From assembly GCF_904848625.1 (NCBI RefSeq), contig NZ_CAJHCP010000003.1, positions 372,001 through 436,000 of the forward strand: a stretch of 64,000 nt of DNA, in the 5' to 3' direction. Source of the DNA: Paraburkholderia metrosideri (GTDB taxonomy: Bacteria; Pseudomonadota; Gammaproteobacteria; Burkholderiales; Burkholderiaceae). The notes below the pieces were generated by a model. It ran no database searches and was not told the DNA's origin. It saw only the letters and a program-made list of their open reading frames with translations. Positions 28,597-36,270 of this stretch are shown one piece after another. The position numbers and the translations under genes were made by a program. Position 1 is the first letter of the stretch. The number at the start of each line of letters is the position of its first letter.

Positions 28597-29250
28597 ATGA
28601 ACATCGAGCAAGCGCGTTTCAACATGATCGAACAGCAGATCCGCCCCTGGGAAGTGCTCGACCAGGACGTGCTGAATCTGCTCTCGATCGTCAAGCGTGA
28701 GAATTTCGTCCCCAGCGTCTACCGCGACCTGGCCTTCGTCGACTTCGAAGTGCCGCTGCCGGCCGGCCAGCACATGCTGGCACCGCGCGTCGAAGCCCGC
28801 GTGCTGCAGGAACTGGCGGTGAAGAAACACGAAAGCGTGCTCGAAATCGGCGCGGGCTCGGGCTACATGGCCGCGCTGCTCGCACACCGCTCGCAGCATG
28901 TGCTGACGGTCGACATCGAACCGGAATTGGCGGAACTGGCGCGCAACAACCTGATCGCCAATGGCGTGCTGAACGCCGAAGTCGCCACCGGCGACGCATC
29001 GCGCGGCTGGGCCGCCGCCGCGCCGTACGACGTGATCTGCGTGTCGGGCGGTCTGCCGGTACTGCCGCAGGAAATCCTCGAACACCTGAAGATCGGCGGT
29101 CGCCTCGCGGCGTTCGTCGGCACCGCGCCGGTCATGAAGGCGCAGATCATCACGCGTATCGACGAGAAGCAGTACCGTATCGCCGACGTGTTCGAAACTT
29201 ATGTCGAACCGCTGATCAACGCGGTGCAGCCGCCGCGTTTCAAGTTTTAA
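28597..29250 (+). CDS. pcm: Protein-L-isoaspartate O-methyltransferase family protein
   Basis: A 217-residue SAM-dependent methyltransferase of the PCMT family, which repairs isoaspartyl residues in aged proteins. Motif I VLEIGAGSGYMAALLA is clear. The N-terminal MIEQQIRPWEV and LAFVDFEVPLPAGQHMLAPR carry the PCMT-type substrate loop. The ATG at 28597 matches the family N-terminus (MNIEQARFNM). It is followed 74 bases later by a rhodanese gene. This proteobacterial branch may have a different target from classical Pcm. Confidence 0.85.
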   Translation: MNIEQARFNMIEQQIRPWEVLDQDVLNLLSIVKRENFVPSVYRDLAFVDFEVPLPAGQHMLAPRVEARVLQELAVKKHESVLEIGAGSGYMAALLAHRSQHVLTVDIEPELAELARNNLIANGVLNAEVATGDASRGWAAAAPYDVICVSGGLPVLPQEILEHLKIGGRLAAFVGTAPVMKAQIITRIDEKQYRIADVFETYVEPLINAVQPPRFKF

Positions 29251-29258
29251 GCCATACG

Positions 29259-29282
29259 TTGATCTGTTGGTCTGTTGATCTG
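29259..29282 (+). repeat. Three 8-bp tandem repeats
   Basis: TTGATCTG, TTGGTCTG and TTGATCTG follow each other directly, starting 8 bases after the pcm stop. They are immediately followed by the GACGGCCGC hairpin. Function is not evident. Confidence 0.6.
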
Positions 29283-29303
29283 GACGGCCGCGAGGCGGCC
29301 GTC
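29283..29303 (+). terminator. Hairpin between pcm and the rhodanese gene
   Basis: A perfect 9-bp inverted repeat (GACGGCCGC, loop GAG, GCGGCCGTC) ends 21 bases before the rhodanese ATG. No T-run follows. It may attenuate transcription or protect mRNA ends rather than terminate fully. Confidence 0.4.
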
Positions 29304-29324
29304 ACCTGACTGGAAATCCCTCTG

Positions 29325-29648
29325 ATGCAAAATCTGACCGCTCCGGCGCTCGCCGAATGGCTCGCCGACACCTCGCGTCCCGCACCCGTGTTGCTCGACG
29401 TGCGCGAACCCTGGGAAATCCAGACGGCGTCGATCGCCGGCGCCGTGTCGATTCCCATGCGCGAAATTCCCGCGCGCAGCGAAGAACTCGACGACGACGC
29501 ACAGATTGTTTGCGTGTGCCATCACGGTGCGCGCAGCGCACAGGTCGCGATGTTTCTGGAGTCGCGCGGCCACACCAACGTCTTCAATCTGCAAGGCGGA
29601 ATTGATGCGTGGTCGCGTCAGGTCGATCCGGCGGTTCCGACTTATTGA
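29325..29648 (+). CDS. Single-domain rhodanese (sulfurtransferase)
   Basis: A 107-residue cytosolic rhodanese-fold protein. The active-site loop is CHHGARS with the persulfide-forming Cys65. The N-terminal VLLDVREPWE and the C-terminal NLQGGIDAWS are typical (GlpE/PspE-like). It probably transfers sulfane sulfur; its partner is unknown. It follows pcm, and the two likely form one transcription unit apart from the intervening hairpin. Confidence 0.9.
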   Translation: MQNLTAPALAEWLADTSRPAPVLLDVREPWEIQTASIAGAVSIPMREIPARSEELDDDAQIVCVCHHGARSAQVAMFLESRGHTNVFNLQGGIDAWSRQVDPAVPTY

Positions 29649-30007
29649 GTTGCCGACAGCGGGCGGCGGCCTTTACTACCGCCGCTTCGCAGCGTTCTGA
29701 TCGCCTGACGAATGGATCGGCCTGCCGCTTCGTTGCTGAAGCGGGCCGTACGGCGATCAAACCAACCAGGCTTCGTTATTTGCGCCCGTGCAATGCGGGC
29801 GGATGGGCATTCGCCACAGCGCGAGGCTTGTAGATTCCCTGTTTCGATCGCCGTTGCGCTAGCCGATCGCCGCGTTCCTCGTCGTACTCTCCTCCCAATT
29901 GATGCCCGCGTCTGATTAAGCTGCTTCGCGCATCAGCATCCGAAATTTCGCACCGTTTTCCGAGCGTCGGACAGGCACCATGCTCCGACACTTTTGGGAG
30001 CCGTGTG
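29649..30007. other. Intergenic stretch before the DUF2844/DUF3443 locus
   Basis: No convincing gene. A GCGGCGG/CCGCCGC hairpin (29665-29687) without a T-run follows the rhodanese stop. The last ~35 bases (from GGCACCATGCTCCGA at 29974) form a leader repeated before the second gene pair at 31967. The promoter of the first pair is presumably here, but no clear -35/-10 was seen. Confidence 0.5.
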
Positions 30008-30475
30008 ATGAGATGTTCGAAGATCGCAATATTGGCCGCAGCCCTGTTACCGCTGATATCGCATGCAAGCCTGGGTGGCGCGCCCAACGTCGACGTCGCC
30101 GCTCCGGTCAGCCGGCTCGCCGCTCCACCGTCTGAGCCGCCGGTCGCGCCCGGCAGGCAAGCGGCTGCGCGCTATTCGATGCACCAGTCGCTCGACGCCA
30201 ACGGCGTCACGATCCGCGAATTCGTGCTGCCCAGCAACGTGGTGTTCGCAGTGACGTGGGACGGCCCGATCCGTCCGGACATGACGGCCCTCCTCGGCCG
30301 CTACTTCCCCAACTACGTGAATGTCGCGCAAAGCCACGCGCGCGGCACCGGGCCGCTCGTCGACGGCGACGACTCATTCCGGATCGAATCGACCGGTCGG
30401 CTGGGCCGTTTTTCCGGCATGGCGTGGCTACCCCGTGAAATGCCCGCAAGCGTGCGCCCAGGCGACCTGCAATAG
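30008..30475 (+). CDS. DUF2844 family exported protein, copy 1
   Basis: A 155-residue protein with a signal peptide (~1-20, cleavage near SHA-SLGGAP) and no other membrane segment; predicted periplasmic or secreted. The conserved core is GVTIREFVLPSNVVFAVTW followed by GPIRPDMTALLGRYFPNY, and it ends FRIESTGR...WLPREMP. The ATG at 30008 has GGGAG 8 bases upstream. It is paired with a DUF3443 lipoprotein gene 45 bases downstream, and the pair is repeated at 32003-34101. Family function is unknown; constant pairing suggests the two products act together. Confidence 0.8.
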   Translation: MRCSKIAILAAALLPLISHASLGGAPNVDVAAPVSRLAAPPSEPPVAPGRQAAARYSMHQSLDANGVTIREFVLPSNVVFAVTWDGPIRPDMTALLGRYFPNYVNVAQSHARGTGPLVDGDDSFRIESTGRLGRFSGMAWLPREMPASVRPGDLQ

Positions 30476-30520
30476 CACGGGCGCAGCGGCATACGCGCGC
30501 TCAGCCAACGAACACAGACC

Positions 30521-31810
30521 ATGAATACATCGAAGAAAATCCGCGCGCTTGTCGCGATCCTCACTGTTACGACGCTCGCGGCTTGTGGCGGCGGCAACGC
30601 GAGCAGCAGCGATATCGGCTGGGAAGCCAAACCCGACTGGAGCATCGGTGCGAACAACCCGGCCACGTCACCTGCGGCTCCGGCAACGGGCGGCAATGTG
30701 GTGCCGGTGCGCGTCGATCGCTCGATGGGCAACATCAACACGCTGTTTGTGTCGATCAAGGTGTGCATGCCAGGCAAGCGCAACCCGGCCCAATGCGTAA
30801 CCGTCGACAACATGCTGGTCGACACCGGCTCAACGGGTGTGCGCATCGGAGCGTGGGCCATACCGTCGCTCGCGCCTTTGCTGCTGACGCAGGCCGGTGC
30901 GATCGACGACAAGCTTGGCACCGCGCCGATCGCCCAGTGCATGCCGTTCGCGTCGGGCTACACGTGGGGCTCCATCAAGCGCGCGGACTTTTTGATGGGC
31001 GACAAGATGGCGAGCAATCTGCCAGTCCAGCTGATTTCGGATAACGCGTACGCGACGCCGGCCGACTGCGTGGCGTATGGCGGTTCCGATCTGGGCAACA
31101 TCAATGTGTTGGGCGCGAACGGGATTGTCGGCATCGGCCATGGCACCGGCGACTCGCTGGACGCGCTAACCACCGCGGTGCCCGGCCTCTACTACTATTG
31201 TCTGTCGCGAAATAACTGCATCAGCACCCGCATGGAGGAGAGCAAGGAAGTGACTAATCCGGTCGCCCTGTTCGCAAGCGACAACAACGGTACCGTCATC
31301 CGTCTGCCTGCGTTGCCGCCGGGCGGCCGGGAAAGCGTGGACGGTCAACTGGTGTTCGGCGTCTCTACCCAGCAGAACAACATGTTGCCCGCCAGTGCCA
31401 CTGTGCTTGCGCTCGATAAATACGGCATGTTCACGACGCAGTATCAAGGGCGCGTGATGAACCGCAGTGCGATCGACAGCGGTACAAACGGCTACGCGTT
31501 CCGGGACGATACGATCGACACGGTCGTGCCCAATGGATGGTACACACCGGCAAGCAAGCTGGATCTGTATGCAACCATGGAGTCCACGAATGGCACCGGC
31601 GCGCCGCTTGCCATGCCCTTTTCCATCGAGAACGCGATAGTTCTGACCGGAACCGGCTACGCTGCGTTTGACACGATCGGCGCGAGCTTCGCGGGGCAAA
31701 ACAATAATATGTTCCTATGGGGCCTGCCGTTCTTCTACGGCCGCGATGTCTATACGGTGATTGGCAACGCAAAGATCGGTCAACGGACCGGACCGTTTGT
31801 TGCATTCTGA
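30521..31810 (+). CDS. DUF3443 lipoprotein with two pepsin-like D-T/S-G motifs, copy 1
   Basis: A 429-residue exported lipoprotein. The lipobox TTLAAC places the lipidated Cys at 22, and a short linker follows (~23-60). The body holds LVDTGSTGV (Asp101) and AIDSGTNGY (Asp319), 218 residues apart, which resembles the two active-site motifs of bilobed aspartic proteases. Six further Cys (82, 92, 140, 183, 227, 233) match copy 2 and could form disulfides. The C-terminus [12 protein letters not shown] is highly conserved between copies. Proteolytic activity is inferred from motifs only. It sits downstream of its DUF2844 partner. Confidence 0.8.
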   Translation: MNTSKKIRALVAILTVTTLAACGGGNASSSDIGWEAKPDWSIGANNPATSPAAPATGGNVVPVRVDRSMGNINTLFVSIKVCMPGKRNPAQCVTVDNMLVDTGSTGVRIGAWAIPSLAPLLLTQAGAIDDKLGTAPIAQCMPFASGYTWGSIKRADFLMGDKMASNLPVQLISDNAYATPADCVAYGGSDLGNINVLGANGIVGIGHGTGDSLDALTTAVPGLYYYCLSRNNCISTRMEESKEVTNPVALFASDNNGTVIRLPALPPGGRESVDGQLVFGVSTQQNNMLPASATVLALDKYGMFTTQYQGRVMNRSAIDSGTNGYAFRDDTIDTVVPNGWYTPASKLDLYATMESTNGTGAPLAMPFSIENAIVLTGTGYAAFDTIGASFAGQNNNMFLWGLPFFYGRDVYTVIGNAKIGQRTGPFVAF

Positions 31811-31966
31811 CGCCAGAGGTGTGTGACACAGGCGGCGTTCGTCGATCGCGCCGCCTGCGTTGCGTCTTGCATCCGCCGTCTTGCGCGTGGCCAGTGACAT
31901 GCGCCGTTTTACGTTCTTTCCTACCCTCCGTTCAGAATTTTCCCGCCATCTCAAATAGAGTCCGCG

Positions 31967-32002
31967 GGCACCATGCTCCGATCTGTTTTCTGGAGCAACA
32001 AA
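31967..32002 (+). repeat. Leader sequence shared by the two DUF2844 genes
   Basis: GGCACCATGCTCCGA occurs at 29974-29988 and again at 31967-31981. In each case a T-run and a GGAG ribosome site follow, about 33-36 bases before the DUF2844 start. The match shows that the duplication included the 5' leader. It also supports the GTG start at 32003 over the ATG at 31973. Confidence 0.75.
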
Positions 32003-32470
32003 GTGAAGTTATCGAAGATCGTACTGGCGGTGGTGGCCGTGTGCCCGCTTGCCGCCTACGCAACGCTGGGCAGCGCGCCTGGCGCGAATACGCGCGCAGT
32101 CGCCGCAACGCGGTCGTTGCTTCAGTCGGCTGCACCGTTTAAGCAGGCGACGTCGGCGTCGGCGTCCTATAGCGTGCGGGAGGCCATCGACAGCGATGGT
32201 GTGACGATCCGCGAATACGTGTCGCGTGACAACGTCGTGTTTGCCGTCAGTTGGCAAGGTCCGGTACGCCCGGACATGAGCGCGCTGCTTGGCAGCTACT
32301 TTCCTGATTTCGCCGACGCAAACCAGGGACGCCTGCGCGGCACGGGTGCGCTAGTCCAGCACGACGGCGACTTCCATATCGAGTCGGCTGGCCATGCAGG
32401 TAATTTCTTCGGCAAGGCATACCTGCCGCGCCTCGTTCCCGCCCACGTCCAGATCAACGAACTTCAATGA
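32003..32470 (+). CDS. DUF2844 family exported protein, copy 2
   Basis: A 155-residue paralogue of the gene at 30008, the same length when started at the GTG at 32003 (GGAG 8 bases upstream). The signal peptide has cleavage near AYA-TLGSAP. The core is conserved: GVTIREYVSRDNVVFAVSW, then GPVRPDMSALLGSYFPDF and the ending HIESAG...YLPRLVP. Its stop overlaps an ATG of the second DUF3443 gene (ATGA), so the pair is probably co-translated. Function is unknown. Confidence 0.8.
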   Translation: MKLSKIVLAVVAVCPLAAYATLGSAPGANTRAVAATRSLLQSAAPFKQATSASASYSVREAIDSDGVTIREYVSRDNVVFAVSWQGPVRPDMSALLGSYFPDFADANQGRLRGTGALVQHDGDFHIESAGHAGNFFGKAYLPRLVPAHVQINELQ

Positions 32471-34101
32471 AGCGGCGCGTGAACACATCCAATACAAAGA
32501 TCATGAAGACTTTCAACAAGACGCTCTATTGCGCGCTCCTGACCGCCAGCGTCGCACTGTCGGCGTGTGGCGGCGGCAGCGATGACGGGAGCGGTAACGC
32601 CGTCAATCAGGACGATGGCAAGGTTGACGCCGGTGTGGATTCGGGTTCGAACTCGGGCGGTTCGGGTGCGGGTTCGAACTCGGGCGGTGCGGGTTCGGGT
32701 TCGGGTTCGGGTTCGGGTTCGGGTTCGGGTTCGGGTTCGGGTTCGGGTTCGGGCTCGGGCTCGGGCTCGGGCTCGGGTTCGGGCTCGGGTTCGGGCTCGG
32801 GTTCGGGCTCGGGTTCGGGCTCGGGCGCGGCGCCCTCGCCGACACCCACGCCGCACATTCCACCTACGCCGACTCCAACACCAACACCAACACCAACGCC
32901 AACACCAACACCAACACCAACACCAACGCCGACCCCCACCCCCACCCCAACCCCCACCCCAACACCCACCCCCACCCCCACCCCAACCCCCACATCCAAC
33001 ACCACCCCCATCACCATCGAACGCTGGACCGGCAACTACCCCAACATGCCGTACGTGACCGTCACAATCTGCGTCCCTGGTGGCCAGGACGGCACGCAGT
33101 GCGCAACGGTCGATCACATGCAGCTCGACACAGGTTCGGTCGGCGTGCGCGTGCACAGCAGCGCATTGAGTTCCGCGCTGGCCAACCGGCTACCGGCCCA
33201 AACCGGCGCCACCGACGATCCGACAGGCAACGCGCCGATCGCCGAATGCGCGCTGTTCGGTTCCGGCTATACGTGGGGGTCCATCAAGCGTGCCGACGTG
33301 ACGATGGGTGGCAAGACCGCGGGCAACATGCCGATCCAGATCATCGCCGACGACAAATACTCAATACCGGCGGATTGCCTGGCCCGCGGTGGTAGCAGGC
33401 TCGGCACCGTGGCCGACCTCGGTTCGAACGGCGTAGTCGGCATCAGAGCGATGCCCCGCGATTTCCCGGCAGTGGCGCTGACACCCCTGCCAGCCGCCTA
33501 TTACTACTGCACCTCGGCGACGTCATGTACGGGAACACGCGTTCCGCTCGACACGCAGGTCATGAATCCGGTCGCCAACTTCACATCGGACAATAACGGC
33601 ACGATCATCCGTCTGCCCGCCCTGCCGGCCGGCGGCCAGCTGCGGGCAACGGGCGAACTCGTATTCGGCGTCGGCACGCGGCAAAACAATGCATTGCCGT
33701 CGGACGCCGCTGTGCTGCCGCTGGATTCGAACAGCAGCTTTACGACCGACTACAACGGCAACGCACTGCTTAGCTATGTCGACAGCGGAACGAACGTGTA
33801 CTACTTCCCCGACTCGACGATTCCGTCAATCAACGGTTTGTACACTCCATCTACCACGCTCAGTCTGTCGTCCGTTTTGCAAGCATCGAACAGAACCGGA
33901 TCCCCGGCGACGGTTCCGTTCCTTGTCAGTCATGGCTTCAACTTGCAAGCGAATCAGTACGGTGCCTATGACAGTCTCGCCGCGCCCTATTACAGCGGCT
34001 TCATCTGGGGTCTGCCGTTCTTCTACGGCCGCGATGTGTACACCGTGTTGAGCGGTGCTAATGCGGGCACCCGGGCGGGCCCGTTCGTCGCGTTCAAATA
34101 A
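32467..34101 (+). CDS. DUF3443 lipoprotein with long Gly-Ser/Pro-Thr linker, copy 2
   Basis: A 544-residue paralogue of the gene at 30521. The lipobox is ALSAC (Cys34). A very long repetitive linker (~45-175) follows: a Gly-Ser dipeptide tract (~22 units), then a Thr-Pro tract. The globular part carries LDTGSVGV (Asp221) and YVDSGTNVY (Asp439), again 218 residues apart, and the same six Cys. The start is uncertain: ATG 32467 overlaps the upstream stop, GTG 32479 aligns with the MNTS start of copy 1, and ATG 32503 is also possible. The linker suggests an outer-membrane-anchored domain held away from the membrane. Confidence 0.8.
   Translation: MKRRVNTSNTKIMKTFNKTLYCALLTASVALSACGGGSDDGSGNAVNQDDGKVDAGVDSGSNSGGSGAGSNSGGAGSGSGSGSGSGSGSGSGSGSGSGSGSGSGSGSGSGSGSGSGSGSGAAPSPTPTPHIPPTPTPTPTPTPTPTPTPTPTPTPTPTPTPTPTPTPTPTPTPTPTSNTTPITIERWTGNYPNMPYVTVTICVPGGQDGTQCATVDHMQLDTGSVGVRVHSSALSSALANRLPAQTGATDDPTGNAPIAECALFGSGYTWGSIKRADVTMGGKTAGNMPIQIIADDKYSIPADCLARGGSRLGTVADLGSNGVVGIRAMPRDFPAVALTPLPAAYYYCTSATSCTGTRVPLDTQVMNPVANFTSDNNGTIIRLPALPAGGQLRATGELVFGVGTRQNNALPSDAAVLPLDSNSSFTTDYNGNALLSYVDSGTNVYYFPDSTIPSINGLYTPSTTLSLSSVLQASNRTGSPATVPFLVSHGFNLQANQYGAYDSLAAPYYSGFIWGLPFFYGRDVYTVLSGANAGTRAGPFVAFK
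32690..32995 (+). repeat. Hexanucleotide repeat tracts (TCGGGT/C, then ACACCA/ACCCCC types)
   Basis: Two adjoining in-frame 6-bp repeat tracts lie inside the second DUF3443 gene. TCGGGT/TCGGGC units (to ~32826) encode Gly-Ser. ACACCA-type units (from ~32870), degrading to ACCCCC-type units (~32930-32995), encode Thr-Pro. Because the unit is two codons long, slippage changes linker length but not frame. The opposite strand of the second tract has repeated G4-5 runs able to form G-quadruplexes in principle. Confidence 0.9.
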
Positions 34102-34122
34102 TCCGGATCGACCGATAGAAAC

Positions 34123-34155
34123 AAAAGGCCGGCGCTGCAAAGCGTCGGCCTTTTT
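34123..34155 (+). terminator. Rho-independent terminator after the second DUF3443 gene
   Basis: A 10-bp stem with one G-U pair (GGCCGGCGCT with AGCGTCGGCC) and a GCAA loop is flanked by AAAA upstream and TTTTT downstream. It closes the DUF2844/DUF3443 locus 21 bases after the stop codon. Confidence 0.9.
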
Positions 34156-34657
34156 GCCGCGCATTCAATGAGGACGCTCAGCTGTCCGCGCATCACGTGA
34201 TCGACACAGCGACGGTCTATACGTGTCGCGCAGTCATGCACGGGAATCCATCCGCTCCATCATCGTCGCGACATGAACGCCCGTTGCAACGCCAGACCTC
34301 GTGCATCTCGTCGCTCCTCGCATGACGGGTCTCTCAGTCCACCCAGCGTCCGCGTCATGCACAACAGGGACGCGGCCATGCACCGGCGCAGCACGCTGGC
34401 GGAAGACCGCGCTTCGTCACGGCGCGACGCGCACCTGAACGAGGCGCAGCGTCCAGCCGTGCACCAGCATCGCGCCGCATCACGCATAACTTGCCGACCA
34501 GACAGCCCCGCCGCAGCACGCATTACGCGCAGTGCGGGTCGAAATTACTGCATGGCATGTCACTTGCAGTACATAGGCGGCAAGTCATGCGGGATAAGCC
34601 CTGCTGACCGAAATCGACGCCCATAAACAGTCACCATCAAATGGCAAGGGGAAACAC
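34156..34657. other. Upstream region of the urea transporter operon
   Basis: About 500 bp without a convincing gene. It contains a sigma-54 promoter (34553-34568). About 77 bp upstream of that (34460-34476) lies a sequence matching roughly 12 of 17 positions of the NtrC site TGCACYAAAATGGTGCA. Short open frames here have poor codon pattern and are ignored. Confidence 0.6.
34553..34568 (+). promoter_or_regulatory. Sigma-54 promoter of urtA
   Basis: TGGCAT-GTCAC-TTGCA keeps the invariant GG (34554-34555) and GC (34566-34567) at exactly 10-bp spacing, and matches the -24/-12 consensus TGGCAC-N5-TTGCW at all but one position. Transcription would start near 34580, leaving a ~78-base leader to urtA. 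It points to NtrC-type control by nitrogen limitation. Confidence 0.8.
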
Positions 34658-35959
34658 ATGAAACGTCGCAGTCTGTTGAAGTTCGGTTCGATGTCAGGCG
34701 CCCTCGCGCTGGCGGGTCAAGTGCCGTTTGCGAATGCGCAGGACAGCGGTCCGATCAAGGTTGGGATTCTGCATTCGCTGTCGGGCACGATGGCTATTTC
34801 CGAAACGTCGCTCAAGGACACCGCGTTGATGACCATCTCGGACATCAACAAGAATGGCGGCGTGATGGGCCGTCAGATTCAACCGGTGGTGGTGGACCCG
34901 GCGTCGAACTGGCCGCTGTTCGCCGAAAAGGCACGTCAGCTGATCACGCAGGAAAAGTGCGCTGTGGTGTTCGGCTGCTGGACCTCGGTGTCGCGCAAGT
35001 CGGTGCTGCCGGTATTCGAGGAACTGAACGGCCTGCTGTTCTATCCGGTGCAGTATGAAGGCGAAGAAATGTCGCGCAACGTGTTCTACACGGGCGCAGC
35101 GCCGAATCAACAGGCGATTCCGGCGACCGAATATCTGATGAGCGCGGAAGGCGGCGGCGCCAAGCGCTACTTCCTGTTGGGCACCGACTATGTGTACCCC
35201 CGCACGACCAACAAGATTCTGCGCGCGTTCCTGAAGTCGAAAGGCGTCCAGGACGCAGACATCCAGGAGGTCTACACGCCGTTCGGCCATAGCGACTATC
35301 AGACCATCGTCGCCAACATCAAGACCTTCTCGCAAGGCGGCAAGACCGCGGTGATCTCGACGGTGAACGGCGACTCGAACGTGCCGTTCTACAAGGAACT
35401 GGGCAACCAGGGGCTGAAGGCGTCGGACGTGCCGGTCGTCGCGTTCTCGGTCGGCGAAGAAGAGCTGCGCGGTATCGATACAAAGCCGCTGGTCGGCAAC
35501 CTCGCGGCATGGAACTACTTCATGTCGGTGCGCGATCCGGAGAACACCAAATTCAAGGCGATGTTCGCGAAGTGGGTGAAGGACAACAACCTGCCGGGCG
35601 GCGACAAGCGCGTGACCAACGACCCGATGGAAGCGACCTTCGTCGGCATCCATATGTGGAAGCAGGCCGTTGAAAAGGCAAAGAGCGCCGACGTGGACAA
35701 GGTCCGCGTCGCGATGATCGGCCAGACCTTCAACGCGCCGTCGGGCTTCGTGCTGACGATGGACGGCAATCACCATCTGCACAAGCCGGTGATGATCGGC
35801 GAAGTGCGTGCCGATGGTCAGTTCAACGTTGTATGGCGGACCAAGACGGCAATTCGTGCGCAGCCGTGGAGCCCGTTCATCGCCGGCAATTCGACCAAGC
35901 CGGATGTGGTGAGCTCGATCCCGGCGTTTCTGAAGCGCTCGCGTTCGCGCGTCGCCTGA
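34658..35959 (+). CDS. urtA: Urea ABC transporter substrate-binding protein
   Basis: A 433-residue periplasmic urea-binding protein. The signal peptide has a twin-arginine-like KRRSLLKFG start and cleavage near ANA-QDSG. The mature start IKVGILHSLSGTMAISE and the segments ASNWPLFAEKA, VFGCWTSVSRKSVLPV and LLFYPVQYEGEE are diagnostic of UrtA. It is the first gene of urtABCDE and follows a sigma-54 promoter. It captures extracellular urea for the urease encoded downstream. Confidence 0.95.
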   Translation: MKRRSLLKFGSMSGALALAGQVPFANAQDSGPIKVGILHSLSGTMAISETSLKDTALMTISDINKNGGVMGRQIQPVVVDPASNWPLFAEKARQLITQEKCAVVFGCWTSVSRKSVLPVFEELNGLLFYPVQYEGEEMSRNVFYTGAAPNQQAIPATEYLMSAEGGGAKRYFLLGTDYVYPRTTNKILRAFLKSKGVQDADIQEVYTPFGHSDYQTIVANIKTFSQGGKTAVISTVNGDSNVPFYKELGNQGLKASDVPVVAFSVGEEELRGIDTKPLVGNLAAWNYFMSVRDPENTKFKAMFAKWVKDNNLPGGDKRVTNDPMEATFVGIHMWKQAVEKAKSADVDKVRVAMIGQTFNAPSGFVLTMDGNHHLHKPVMIGEVRADGQFNVVWRTKTAIRAQPWSPFIAGNSTKPDVVSSIPAFLKRSRSRVA

Positions 35960-36270
35960 CGCGAGGGCGCGTTTGCGACGGCGCGTTGCGACGGCGCGTG
36001 GCGGCTCGCTGCAATGGCCCGGTTGGCGGCGTAGTTCGCCGCTTGCCTGGCGGTACGGCGAGCCGACACGAACTCACGACGAACGCGCTGCGCGCGCCGT
36101 CGGGCATATCGTGAATTGGGGTTTGGCGCAGCTTGGCGCAATCAGTAACCCTCGGCGCGGCAGCGGCTTGAGCGTCACATCAGCCTCAGGTGAAGCATCA
36201 CACGATGCATCACGTGAACTCGATGTGAGCCCGAAGCCGCGCCCTAGCCGGTTCATCTTCAAAGGCCACC
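35960..36270. other. urtA-urtB intergenic stretch with repeats
   Basis: 311 bp without a gene. It holds two perfect tandem copies of TGCGACGGCGCGT (35974-35999) and a 6-bp GCGGCG/CGCCGC hairpin (36026-36042) lacking a T-run. Near its end it repeats ATCAC/ACGTGA-like words. It may set different expression of the binding protein and the membrane subunits; that is inference. Confidence 0.5.

Noticed and set aside
32464..33156. Minus-strand open frame with Arg-Thr repeats, and a Pro-Glu repeat frame
   Set aside because: Produced by the GS/PT hexanucleotide repeats read on the other strand or in other frames; no start signal or non-repetitive domain.
34260..34626. Two overlapping ~90-117 codon open frames upstream of urtA
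   Set aside because: Neither has family features or a good ribosome site, and the region carries the sigma-54 promoter and its upstream sites.
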